From the NCBI RefSeq assembly GCF_008364845.1, contig NZ_VTTP01000005.1, forward strand, positions 124,001 through 188,000: a stretch of DNA of 64,000 bases, read 5' to 3'. The DNA comes from Actinotalea subterranea. Its GTDB lineage: Bacteria; Actinomycetota; Actinomycetes; Actinomycetales; Cellulomonadaceae. Of the stretch, positions 26,479 to 35,001 are shown piece by piece (position 1 is the first letter of the stretch; each line of letters starts with the position of its first letter). Both the position numbers and the translations under genes were made by a program. Below the pieces are notes generated by a model. That model made no database searches, was not told the DNA's origin, and saw only the letters and a program-made list of their open reading frames with translations.

Positions 26479-29055
26479 GTGGTCGACGAAGGTCCGCGCC
26501 GGACGGACATCACCGACGAGATCACCGGTTACCTCCTCGCGGGGACGTCCGTGGACCTCGTCGGCATGCGCTCGTCCGGACGCTCCGCCGTCCTCGGCCG
26601 GGTGGCCGACCGGCTCGCCGCGGACGGGGTCACGGTCCGTCGTGTCGGGGGCATCCGTGCGCTGCGTGAGCGCGCGTTGAGCAGCCTCGCCATGACGGGC
26701 GTCGACGTCGTGCCGTCACCCAACGCGCTGACCACGCTGCTCTCGGCCGTCACCGAGCTCGAGGACCTGCTCTCCCCCGCCCCGGCCGTCCTGCTGGTCG
26801 ACGACGCCGACGACCTCGACGCGTCGACCGTCGGAGCCGTCACGGCCGTGCACGCGCGCCTGGGCACGCCCGTCCTCGTGGCCCGACGGCGAGCCGCACG
26901 AGCCCGCAGCGCGACGCCCGCCGTCCCGGACCTCGCGGGCGCGCTGCGATCCACCGTCCGCGTGGTCCTGCCCCCGCTGCGGTTCGACGAGGTCCACCGC
27001 CTCGTCCACACCCTGCTCGGCGGGCCCGTGGACCCGACCGCCGTCGCCCGGATCGCGGCCGAGACGGGCGGCCTGCCCGGGCTCGTGTCGGCAACCGTCC
27101 AGACGGCCCGACGCGCGTCGCACCTCGCACCGCGCGGCGGCATCTGGGTCACGCGCGGAGACCTGTGGACCGCGGCGCTCGGCCCGGCCGCCGAGGCGTT
27201 CCTCTCGGGCCTGGACGACGCCGAGGTCGAGGCCCTGACGCTCGTGGCCGCGGCGGGGACGCTCGGCGTCGACGTCGCGCAACGCTGCATCGCCGGGGAG
27301 ACGCTCGCGGCCCTCGGCGACGCGGGCCTGCTGCGGGTCGTGCCCGAGGGCGACCGTGACGTCGTCGGCGTGTTCCCTCCGCTGCTCGCCGAGCACCTCG
27401 TGCGGGAGTCGTCGCCGACCCGCCGCCTCCTCGTCCGCGACCGGCTCGAGGCCGCGGGCCACCAGCCGGGCCGCGCACCGCGGGTACCGGCCACCGAGCG
27501 GGCGTCGGCGCGCACGCGCGGCAGCGAGCCGATCCTCAGCGGCCGGCTGACCAGGTACTGGCGCGACGAGATCGCGGCCCGTCGTGCGGCCTGGGACGCG
27601 GACCCCACCCCCGCCCTGGCCGCGCCGCTCGTCGAGGCACTCCTCACGGCACGCTCGCGCCCCCACGAGATCGACGCGGTGCTGGCCGCGACGCGCACCC
27701 CCGGGGACGACCCGCAGGCGATGGCCCTGTTCGCGGCGACCCGCGCCCTCTACGAGGGCCTGGTGCGGGGCCGGGTCGACGAGGCGTGCGACCGGCTCGT
27801 CGAGGAGCAGCGCCGCGCGCCCGAGCACGCGGGCCTGCTCAGGGCGACCGAGGCCCACCTGCGGGTGCTCACGGGCGCGCTGCCGTCCGCCGACGCCCTC
27901 GCGGACGGCCCGGCCGACCAGGCCCCGCTCGCCGCCGACGCCCTGCGCGTCGCCCGTGCCGAGGTGCTCGTCGCCGGCGGTCAGGCGCAGGCCGCGCTCG
28001 ACCTGCTCGACGGCTTCCAGAGCCCGGTCACCGTGCTGCAGCAGTCGGCCGACGTGTCCCGCGAGCTCGCGCTGCTGTACACGTGCGACCTGGAGGGTGC
28101 GGTCACCGCCGCGCTCGCGCAGGTCGAGGTCAGCACGGAGCGGCTCGAGCCCAGCGGTGTGCAGGCGCACGCGTACGTCGCGGGCCTGGGCCTCGCGCTC
28201 CAGGGACGCCTGCTCGAGCTCGACGCGCTCATGTCCTCCGTCCTCGCGCTGGCGCCCATGCCGGCGCACCAGTCGCACGTCCAGACCGGCCTCCTGTGGC
28301 TCGCGGCGGACGCGGCGACGTGGCAGGGCCGCACGGCGTACGCGCGCTCGCTCGCGCTCCAGTCCGGCTCCTACGGCCTCGGCCGCGGTCCCCACCCGGG
28401 TATGGCGCCCGACGGCATCTCGGCCGAACTGCAGGACCGCGACAGCGACACCGCGGACGCCCTGTGGGCGCTCGCCGAGGAGCGCCTGGACCGCGGGTTC
28501 GTGCCCGCCGGGATCGTCGCGGGCGTCACAGCGATCGAGCGGCACCCCGACCCGGTGCGCGCCGCTCGCCTCGCGGACGCCGCAGCCTCCTGCGACGCCC
28601 CGCTGCTCAAGCACCTGGGCGCCTACGCGGTCGCGATCGCGTCGACCGACCCCGAGCGCCTGTCCCTGCTCGAGCCCCAGCTCCTCGCCGCCGGCCTGCG
28701 GCTCTACGCCGTGCGGACGGCCGTCGCCCGGTCCGTGCGCATGCTCACCGCGGGCGACGTGGTGCAGGCGGCGGCGCACGCCGACGCCGCGTGGCACCAG
28801 GCCGGTCTGCGCGGCCGCGACCTGTGCGGGCTCTTCCGCCCGTTCGACCGCGCCGTGAGCCTCACGGCGCGCGAGCGGGAGATCGCGATCCTCGTGGCCC
28901 GCGGCATGAGCGCCCCCGAGATCGCGGCGCTCAAGGTGCTGAGCGTGCGCACCGTCGAGAACCACATCTTCAGCGCGTGCCGCAAGGTCGGCGTCAACAG
29001 CCGCGAGGGCCTCGCCCACGCGGCCCAGACCTGGCTGTCCTGCGCGATCGACTGA
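26479..29055 (+). CDS. Large LuxR-family regulator with AAA-like N-terminus (LAL/STAND type)
   Basis: 858 residues. The N-terminal part looks like an NTPase: a Walker A-like VGMRSSGRS at about 28-36 and a Walker B AVLLVDDADDLD. The Walker A lysine is Arg, so ATP hydrolysis may be lost. The middle is alpha-helical and repeat-like. A LuxR HTH closes the protein: LTAREREIAILVARGMSAPEIA then SVRTVENHIFSACRKVGV. Such proteins activate sugar or secondary metabolism genes, but no target is evident here. The downstream small membrane protein is 18 bases away and probably co-transcribed. Confidence 0.85.
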   Translation: MVDEGPRRTDITDEITGYLLAGTSVDLVGMRSSGRSAVLGRVADRLAADGVTVRRVGGIRALRERALSSLAMTGVDVVPSPNALTTLLSAVTELEDLLSPAPAVLLVDDADDLDASTVGAVTAVHARLGTPVLVARRRAARARSATPAVPDLAGALRSTVRVVLPPLRFDEVHRLVHTLLGGPVDPTAVARIAAETGGLPGLVSATVQTARRASHLAPRGGIWVTRGDLWTAALGPAAEAFLSGLDDAEVEALTLVAAAGTLGVDVAQRCIAGETLAALGDAGLLRVVPEGDRDVVGVFPPLLAEHLVRESSPTRRLLVRDRLEAAGHQPGRAPRVPATERASARTRGSEPILSGRLTRYWRDEIAARRAAWDADPTPALAAPLVEALLTARSRPHEIDAVLAATRTPGDDPQAMALFAATRALYEGLVRGRVDEACDRLVEEQRRAPEHAGLLRATEAHLRVLTGALPSADALADGPADQAPLAADALRVARAEVLVAGGQAQAALDLLDGFQSPVTVLQQSADVSRELALLYTCDLEGAVTAALAQVEVSTERLEPSGVQAHAYVAGLGLALQGRLLELDALMSSVLALAPMPAHQSHVQTGLLWLAADAATWQGRTAYARSLALQSGSYGLGRGPHPGMAPDGISAELQDRDSDTADALWALAEERLDRGFVPAGIVAGVTAIERHPDPVRAARLADAAASCDAPLLKHLGAYAVAIASTDPERLSLLEPQLLAAGLRLYAVRTAVARSVRMLTAGDVVQAAAHADAAWHQAGLRGRDLCGLFRPFDRAVSLTAREREIAILVARGMSAPEIAALKVLSVRTVENHIFSACRKVGVNSREGLAHAAQTWLSCAID

Positions 29056-29073
29056 CCGGCCAGGGAGAACGCG

Positions 29074-29310
29074 ATGAAGCGGAACCACGTACGCATGCTC
29101 GCGGTCGAGCTCGCCTTCAGCCTCGTCGTGGTGCTGACCGCGGAGCTCGTGGTCCAGTCGACCGGCTGGCACCGCTTCTGGGTGCTCCTCGTCGCCATGG
29201 TGACCGCGTACACCCTCAGAGGCGTCGTCCAGACGGCGGTCAGCCGGCGCGCGGCGGGCCGGCCGGACGCGGCGCCGCGGCGGACGATGCGCGACCACAC
29301 TCCGGCGTAG
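29074..29310 (+). CDS. Small two-helix membrane protein, unknown
   Basis: 78 residues. Two hydrophobic segments (about 9-28 and 32-52) and a basic, Pro-rich C-terminus. GGGAGA lies upstream of the ATG. It follows the LuxR regulator closely. I do not recognise a family. Confidence 0.65.
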   Translation: MKRNHVRMLAVELAFSLVVVLTAELVVQSTGWHRFWVLLVAMVTAYTLRGVVQTAVSRRAAGRPDAAPRRTMRDHTPA

Positions 29311-29328
29311 CCGGACCGTCGCGCGCGC

Positions 29329-29616
29329 TCAGCCCTCCCGGAACTGCACGCCCGTCCCGCCGCGCGGGTAGTGCCACGTGAGCGCACCGGGCGCCGCGAC
29401 CGCGAGGCACGCACCGCACTCGAAGCACGCGGCGTACTCGACGGAGATGGTCCCGTCGGGCTCCTCGGTGTAGACGTGCGCAGGGCACACGGCGACGATC
29501 CGCTTGCCCGTCCCCGTGCTGCGCGCGAGGTCCTGGTCGACGTGGATGTGGCTCTCGTCCTCGTCCGTGACGTACCGGTTGCCGGCCAGCCGCTCCGGGA
29601 TCGATGTCCGCTTCAC
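29329..29616 (-). CDS. fixX: Ferredoxin-like protein FixX
   Basis: 95 residues. Pattern VCPAHVY (Cys44) then CFECGAC (Cys64, 67, 70) matches E. coli FixX and would bind one [4Fe-4S] cluster. It should pass electrons within the FixABCX complex, next to the quinone oxidoreductase FixC. GTG 29616 overlaps the fixC stop (GTGA). It is the last gene of the eleven-gene minus-strand operon that starts at 41416. Confidence 0.9.
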   Translation of the reverse strand: MKRTSIPERLAGNRYVTDEDESHIHVDQDLARSTGTGKRIVAVCPAHVYTEEPDGTISVEYAACFECGACLAVAAPGALTWHYPRGGTGVQFREG

Positions 29617-30935
29617 AGTGCACGCACCCCCGCGAGGCCGTCGGAGAGGAGGTCCCGCAGGCGCACGGGTGACCTCTTGAGCTCGCTGCGGACCACCTGG
29701 GACAGGTGGCGCCGCGGCGTCAGGTCGTGGTCGAACACGCTGTGGAGCACGTCGCCGAGGAGCAGCCCGTACTCCTCGTACATGCGCGTCCGCTCGAGGA
29801 ACGCGGGCGCCTTGGCGTAGGTCTCCATGTCCTTGCCCGCGAACCCGGCGAAGAGCTCGCGCCGGTAGCCGGCGAGCCCGGCCTCGGACGTGTCGCCGCT
29901 GGTCAGCGCCTCGTCGATCCCCTTGGCGGCCGCGATGCCCGACGCCGCCGCGAGGTCCATGCCACGCACGGTCAGGCCGGTGTTGAGGGTCAGCCCGGCC
30001 GCGTCACCGACGACGACCATGCCGTCGGTGTGGATGTGCCCCACCATCTCGAGCCCGCCCTCGGCGACCAGGTGGCTGCCGTACTCGGCGATCTCCCCGC
30101 CCTCCAGGAACGGTGCGATGAAGCGGTGCCCCAGGAAGTGGTCGAACACGTCGGTGGACCGCAGGCCGCGCTTGACGAGGTCGTCGAGCCGCAGCACGAC
30201 GCCCACCGACAGGGAGTCGCGGTTCGTGTAGAGGAACCCGCCGCCGCCGACGCCGAGCGTGCAGTCGCCGACGATCGCGTACGCGGCCCCCTCGTCGCCC
30301 ACGAGGTGGAAGCGCTCGGCGACGGTGCGCTCGTCGAGCCGCACGACCGCCTTGACGCCCACCGCGAGATGGTGGGTCGGGGGCTTCTCACGCAGCCCGG
30401 CCTCCTGCGCCACGAACGAGTTGACGCCGTCGGCCGCGACGACCACGTGGGCCCGCAGCTCGTCGTCGCCCGCGCGCACGCCCACGACCCGGCCGCCCTC
30501 GCGGATGACCCGGTCCACGCGCACGCCGGGCATGAGGAACACGCCCGCCTCCTCGCAGCGCTCCGCGAGCCACGCGTCGAGGCGCGCACGCAGCACCGTG
30601 ACCGCGTTGACCGGCTCGGCGAGGCGCGCGTCCTGGTAGTCGATGCCGACGGACGACGTCGCGTTGAGGAACTGGACGTAGTTGCGCGTGATGCGGCGCT
30701 CGATCGGCGCGGACGTCAGCAGGTCGGGGAACACCTGCTCGAGGACGCGCGAGTACAGCACGCCGCCCGAGAGGTTCTTGGACCCGGGCGCCTCGCCGCG
30801 CTCGATGAGCACGACGGAGCGCCCGGCCTGCGCGAGGCGGTAGGCGGTGACGCACCCGGCGATGCCGCCGCCGACGACGATGACGTCGAAGTCGGGCTCG
30901 ACGTCGGGCCCGGTCGCAGCCGTGGGCTCGCTCAT
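29613..30935 (-). CDS. fixC: Electron-transfer flavoprotein-quinone oxidoreductase FixC
   Basis: 440 residues, usual length about 430. The FAD-binding motif VIVVGGGIAGCVTAYRL is at about residues 18-34, followed by VVLIERGEAPGSKNLSGGVLY. GDAAGLTLNTGLTVRGMDLA is the second FAD contact. It receives electrons from FixAB and works with FixX. In the Cai setting it feeds reducing power to crotonobetainyl-CoA reductase. ATG 30935 overlaps the fixB stop by four bases. Confidence 0.93.
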   Translation of the reverse strand: MSEPTAATGPDVEPDFDVIVVGGGIAGCVTAYRLAQAGRSVVLIERGEAPGSKNLSGGVLYSRVLEQVFPDLLTSAPIERRITRNYVQFLNATSSVGIDYQDARLAEPVNAVTVLRARLDAWLAERCEEAGVFLMPGVRVDRVIREGGRVVGVRAGDDELRAHVVVAADGVNSFVAQEAGLREKPPTHHLAVGVKAVVRLDERTVAERFHLVGDEGAAYAIVGDCTLGVGGGGFLYTNRDSLSVGVVLRLDDLVKRGLRSTDVFDHFLGHRFIAPFLEGGEIAEYGSHLVAEGGLEMVGHIHTDGMVVVGDAAGLTLNTGLTVRGMDLAAASGIAAAKGIDEALTSGDTSEAGLAGYRRELFAGFAGKDMETYAKAPAFLERTRMYEEYGLLLGDVLHSVFDHDLTPRRHLSQVVRSELKRSPVRLRDLLSDGLAGVRAL

Positions 30936-31828
30936 CGCAGTGCGTCCGTCAGGGCCCCGGCGATCGCGTAGAGGTCCCCGACCACGCAGTAGTCGGCCTC
31001 CGCGAAGTACGGGCAGGACGCGTCCGTGTTGACCGCGACGACGGTGCCCGCGGCGCGTGCGCCCACGGTGTGCTGGAGCTGACCGGAGATGCCGAGCGCG
31101 ACGTAGAGGTCGGGCTGAACATGCTGCCCCGTGACGCCCACGTACCGGTCCTTGGTGAACCAGCCGACGCCCTCGGCGAGCGGGCGCGAGCACGCGGTCT
31201 CCGCCCCGAGCACGGCGGCGAGGCCCTCGACGACGGCGACGTCCTCCTGCGCCTTGAGCCCGCGGCCCACGGCGACGATGCGCTGCGCGCGACCGAGGTC
31301 GACCTGCGTGCGCTCGGCCGCGCGGGTCTCGACCACGCGGACGGTCGGCGCGGGCGCCGCGGCGACCTCCTCGACGGGTGCCGAGCCGCCCTCACCGAGC
31401 GTGCCGCCGTCGACGACGACCACCACGGGGCCCGCGGTGCGCAGGGTCTGGCGCGCGATGCCGCCGAAGACCGCGCGCGTGACCTCGGCGGCGCCGTCGT
31501 GCACCTCGACCTTCGAGGCCATGGTGTGCACGGGTGCGCCGAGACGGGCCGCGACGGCGCCCGCGAGCACCCGGTCGGCGGGGCGGGTCGAGGCGAGGAC
31601 GACGTCGGGCGCCGCGGCGGCGACGAGGTCGGCCACGGGGCCGGCGAACGCCTCGAGGGGTGCGTCGCCGGGCTCACCGAGCCACACGACGGAGCCGACG
31701 CCGCTGGTCGCGACCGCGTCGGCGACCGCACGGGTGCCGACGACAACCGCCGTCGTGGCACCGGGGGCGGCCGCGACGAGGGCGCTGATCCGCGCGTCGC
31801 CCGCCACCAGGATGTACGTGCTGCTCAT
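30932..31828 (-). CDS. fixB: Electron transfer flavoprotein alpha subunit FixB
   Basis: 298 residues. C-terminal FAD domain with RIVAVGRGLKAQEDVAVVEGLA, GVGWFTKDRYVGVTGQHVQPDLYVA and AVNTDASCPYFAEADY as in ETF alpha/FixB. The N-terminal domain (IRIS... region) is more divergent. It pairs with FixA encoded just upstream. The gap from fixA is 25 bases and contains the GGAAGGAACG ribosome binding site. Confidence 0.93.
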   Translation of the reverse strand: MSSTYILVAGDARISALVAAAPGATTAVVVGTRAVADAVATSGVGSVVWLGEPGDAPLEAFAGPVADLVAAAAPDVVLASTRPADRVLAGAVAARLGAPVHTMASKVEVHDGAAEVTRAVFGGIARQTLRTAGPVVVVVDGGTLGEGGSAPVEEVAAAPAPTVRVVETRAAERTQVDLGRAQRIVAVGRGLKAQEDVAVVEGLAAVLGAETACSRPLAEGVGWFTKDRYVGVTGQHVQPDLYVALGISGQLQHTVGARAAGTVVAVNTDASCPYFAEADYCVVGDLYAIAGALTDALR

Positions 31829-31853
31829 GATCGTTCCTTCCGGTCCTGGGTGG

Positions 31854-32627
31854 TCAGAGGACGCCGTCGGCGCGGAGCGCGGCGACGAGCGCGGTCACGG
31901 CCGCGGCCGGGTCGGCGCCGTCGATGACCTGGCCCTTGCGGACCTTGAGCTCGGGGCCGGCGGTCGCGACCACCTCGACGGGTGCCGTCTGCCAGCCCGC
32001 GAGGTCGGCGAGGGGCACCTCCTCGGTGGGCTTCTTGCCGGCCGAGAGGATGTCCTTCATGCCCGGCACGCGGGGCACGACGGCGTCCGCCGCGACCGCG
32101 AGGACGACCGGGCCGGTCACGTGCAGCACCTGCGAGCCGCCCGCGTGGGCGCGCTCGACGGTGAGGTCACCGGCCGTGCCGCTGACGGCGACGACGTCGG
32201 TCAGGGCCGGCCAGCCGAGGGCCCCGGCGAGCACCGCGGGAACCATCTGGGCGCCCGCGTCGACGGACGAGTCGCCCGTCAGGACGAGGTCCACGTCGCC
32301 GAGGCGCTGCACGAGGGCCGCGAGCGCACGGCCCGTCGGCGTCGTGCCCGCGCCGGCGAGCGCGTCGTCGGCCACGACGACCGCGCTGTCCAGGCCACGC
32401 GAGAGCGCGGCCTTCTTGGCCATGGGGCTCGCGACGTCCGGGCCGCCGACGCTGAGTCCGACGAGCTCGGCGCCCGTCGCGTCGGCGAGCCTGCGGCCGA
32501 CCTCGACGGCCACGGGGTCGTACTCGGAGACGGCGGGCTTGGCGCGGGACCAGTCCACGGAGCCGTCGGCGCCGACGGCGGCGTCCTGCGGGTTGGGGGC
32601 CCACTTGTAGGCCACGGCGATCTTCAT
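31854..32627 (-). CDS. fixA: Electron transfer flavoprotein beta subunit FixA
   Basis: 257 residues. Begins MKIAVAYKWAPNPQDA, the expected start of ETF beta/FixA. LVLTGDSSVDAGAQMVPAVLA lines the AMP/FAD site, and VPRVPGMKDILSAGKKPTEE is a FixA-like C-terminal segment. With FixB it forms the flavoprotein that in FixABCX systems may bifurcate electrons between a low-potential carrier and quinone. ATG 32627 overlaps the MFS stop by four bases, so transporter and fixA are translationally coupled. Confidence 0.93.
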   Translation of the reverse strand: MKIAVAYKWAPNPQDAAVGADGSVDWSRAKPAVSEYDPVAVEVGRRLADATGAELVGLSVGGPDVASPMAKKAALSRGLDSAVVVADDALAGAGTTPTGRALAALVQRLGDVDLVLTGDSSVDAGAQMVPAVLAGALGWPALTDVVAVSGTAGDLTVERAHAGGSQVLHVTGPVVLAVAADAVVPRVPGMKDILSAGKKPTEEVPLADLAGWQTAPVEVVATAGPELKVRKGQVIDGADPAAAVTALVAALRADGVL

Positions 32628-34015
32628 CGGGTCTCTCCTTGCTGTGCGTGGTCGGCGCCCGCGGGGGTCGCCTGCGCGGCGCCCTCGCGGTGCCCGAGGC
32701 GGAGCCGGCTGGACTCGCCGAGGGTCAGGCCGCGGGTCTCCGGGGCCATGGGGATGGAGACGGCCAGGCCGACGGCCGAGATCACGGCGCCGGCGACCAT
32801 CGTGGCTCGCGTGCCGTGGTCGGCGAGGAAGCCGGGCAGCACGTAGATCGCGATGACCGTGCCGATGCGGCTGAAGGCCATCGCGGCACCCACGGCGGAC
32901 GCGCGGATGTCGGTGGGGAACAGCTCGTTCGGGTAGAGCCACTGCAGGTTGCCGGGGCCGCCGGAGAAGAAGGCGTACACGGCGAAGCAGACGATGACGA
33001 CCCAGGTCCCCGCGGTCGGCAGGACGCCGAGGACCGCGAGCGCGAGCGTCATCATCGCGAAGCTGCCGATGAGCAGGCGCCGCCGGCCCATCGAGTTGGC
33101 CCACCACATCGCGGGGATGCAGCCGATCATGAAGAACGTGCCGATGAGCACCTCGCCGAGCACGCTCAGGCGTCCCTCGGCGAGGCCGAACGCGGCCATG
33201 ATGCGCGGGCCGAACGTGTAGATGGCGAACATGGGCACGGCCTGGCAGAGCCAGATGGTGCCGATGAACACGACCTTGGACAGGTGGTCACGCTGGAAGA
33301 GGTCGCGGTAGCGCGTGGCCTTGGGCAGGGACGGCTCGAGCTCGACGCGCGTGCCGAACATCTGCAGCAGGATCGCCTCGGCCTCCGCGCCGCGCCCCTT
33401 GCTGGCGAGCCAGCGCGGCGACTCGGGGATGCCCCACCGGCCGATGAGGATCACCAGGCAGGGCACGACGGCGCTGCCGAGCATCCACCGCCAGCCGCCG
33501 TCGACGTCCGTGAGGAAGTACCCGACGAGGTAGGCGGCGTTGGCGCCCACGTACCAGATCGCCGCGATGAACCCCATCGAGATCGCCCGGTACCGCCGTG
33601 GCGTGAACTCCGCGACCATCGACGTCGCGATCGGGTAGTCCGCGCCGATCACGATGCCGATCATGAAGCGCATCACGACGAGCATCAGGGGCGTCGAGAC
33701 GAACGCCGTCGCGAGCGAGATCACGGCGATCGAGACGATGTCGATGAGGAACATGCGCTTGCGACCGATGCGGTCCGTGACGTACCCACCGACCGACGTG
33801 CCGAGGAACAGGCCGACGAGCGCGGCCGCGCTGATCGCCGAGGTCCACCCGCCGGTCAGCGCGAGGTCGCCGCGCCGCGTCATCTGGTCGATCGCGACGC
33901 CGATGATCGCCAGGACGTACCCGTCGAGGAACGGGCCGCCGCTCGAGAACAGCGTGACCTTCTTGAGGAACGGCGTCATCGCGACGTCGTCGAGGAGAAC
34001 CCGCTCGCTGGTCAT
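32624..34015 (-). CDS. MFS transporter, sugar-porter/metabolite:H+ symporter type
   Basis: 463 residues with twelve hydrophobic segments. GGYVTDRIGRKRMF between helices 2 and 3 and PESPRWLASKGRGAEAEAIL in the central loop are signatures of the sugar-porter/AAHS group. It lies inside the cai-fix operon, where enterobacteria use the betaine antiporter CaiT. It may import or exchange carnitine, crotonobetaine or the reduced product gamma-butyrobetaine. The fold assignment is firm, the substrate is inferred from position. Confidence 0.85.
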   Translation of the reverse strand: MTSERVLLDDVAMTPFLKKVTLFSSGGPFLDGYVLAIIGVAIDQMTRRGDLALTGGWTSAISAAALVGLFLGTSVGGYVTDRIGRKRMFLIDIVSIAVISLATAFVSTPLMLVVMRFMIGIVIGADYPIATSMVAEFTPRRYRAISMGFIAAIWYVGANAAYLVGYFLTDVDGGWRWMLGSAVVPCLVILIGRWGIPESPRWLASKGRGAEAEAILLQMFGTRVELEPSLPKATRYRDLFQRDHLSKVVFIGTIWLCQAVPMFAIYTFGPRIMAAFGLAEGRLSVLGEVLIGTFFMIGCIPAMWWANSMGRRRLLIGSFAMMTLALAVLGVLPTAGTWVVIVCFAVYAFFSGGPGNLQWLYPNELFPTDIRASAVGAAMAFSRIGTVIAIYVLPGFLADHGTRATMVAGAVISAVGLAVSIPMAPETRGLTLGESSRLRLGHREGAAQATPAGADHAQQGETR

Positions 34016-34046
34016 CGCACGTCACCGCCCGCTGTGCACCGGGGCG

Positions 34047-34898
34047 TCACTTCCACTCGATGATGCCGAAGTTGAGGTACGGCTTGGCCTGCGCGTACGC
34101 GTCGATCACGCGGAAGTGCACGACGCCGTCGCCCATGACCCACATCTGGGTCTTCATGGTCGCGCCGGGCAGCAGCGACGCGGTGATGCGCGTCTTGAAG
34201 CGCGTCAGCCGCTCGGGCTCGCCCGGGATGAAGCTGCGGATGAAGTGCCGGCTCGCGACGCCCGCGAAGCTCACGGCGTGCAGGATCGGCTTCATCTGGC
34301 CGTTCTCGTGCGCGTAGTCCCAGTCGACGTGCTGGGGGTGGAAGTCGCCCGACAGGCGGTAGATGAGCGCCTGGTTGTCGGGGATGCGCTCGATCACCTC
34401 GACGTCCGGCTCCCGGTCGGGGATCTCGACGACGTCCTTGGGTGCGGCCGGGCCGCCCCAGCCGCCGTCGTAGATGAGGCAGTCCCAGCTCTCGTTGGTG
34501 AAGAGCAGGTTGCCCTCGTCGTCGTACGTGTCGCCCACGTGCTGCGCGAGCAGGCCGCGGCCCTCGCCGCGGTCGAACAGGCCCTTGAGCAGCACCTTGG
34601 TGCTCAGCGTCCCCGAGAGCTTGGTGATCGGCTGGTGGAACCGCAGGTCGAAGCCCCAGTGCAGGGAGCCTGCGTAGTTGTAGCCGTAGTCGATGGTGCG
34701 GGTGACCTCGCTGTCGACGATCGGCATCGCGCCGAACATCGGCAGCACCTTCAGGTCCTTCTCGTACACGTACTCCAGGTCGGTCTTGCCGTCGACGCCG
34801 CAGCCGCACCCGAGGGCGAAGAGGATGAGGTCCTTGAAGTCGTACGTGCGCTCGAACGGGCCGAACGTCTGCCCCACCATCTCGGTCTTGATCGTCAT
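34047..34898 (-). CDS. MaoC-type (double hotdog) enoyl-CoA hydratase
   Basis: 283 residues. The hydratase-2 motif is clear: YRLSGDFHPQHVDWDYA at about 180-196, with the catalytic pair Asp185 and His190. The N-terminal half resembles the degenerate first hotdog of steroid and peroxisomal hydratase-2 proteins. It would hydrate or dehydrate an acyl-CoA. In E. coli this step (L-carnitinyl-CoA to crotonobetainyl-CoA) is done by CaiD, a crotonase-fold enzyme that is absent here. The gene sits between caiC and a transporter, so non-homologous replacement of CaiD is plausible. Stereochemistry and substrate are untested. Confidence 0.82.
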   Translation of the reverse strand: MTIKTEMVGQTFGPFERTYDFKDLILFALGCGCGVDGKTDLEYVYEKDLKVLPMFGAMPIVDSEVTRTIDYGYNYAGSLHWGFDLRFHQPITKLSGTLSTKVLLKGLFDRGEGRGLLAQHVGDTYDDEGNLLFTNESWDCLIYDGGWGGPAAPKDVVEIPDREPDVEVIERIPDNQALIYRLSGDFHPQHVDWDYAHENGQMKPILHAVSFAGVASRHFIRSFIPGEPERLTRFKTRITASLLPGATMKTQMWVMGDGVVHFRVIDAYAQAKPYLNFGIIEWK

Positions 34899-35001
34899 CG
34901 GTCTGCCTCTCCCTCGTGTGCTGACGTGCGGGTCGTGCTGGTCTGGTGGGCCGCACTGGCCGTGCCGGCCGTGCGGGCGGTCCTGGTCGTGCGCGTCGTC
35001 G

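Noticed and set aside
29329-32627. Nitrogen-fixation role for fixABCX
   Set aside because: No nif genes are present and the genes are fused to caiABC, so electron supply to CaiA is the better reading.
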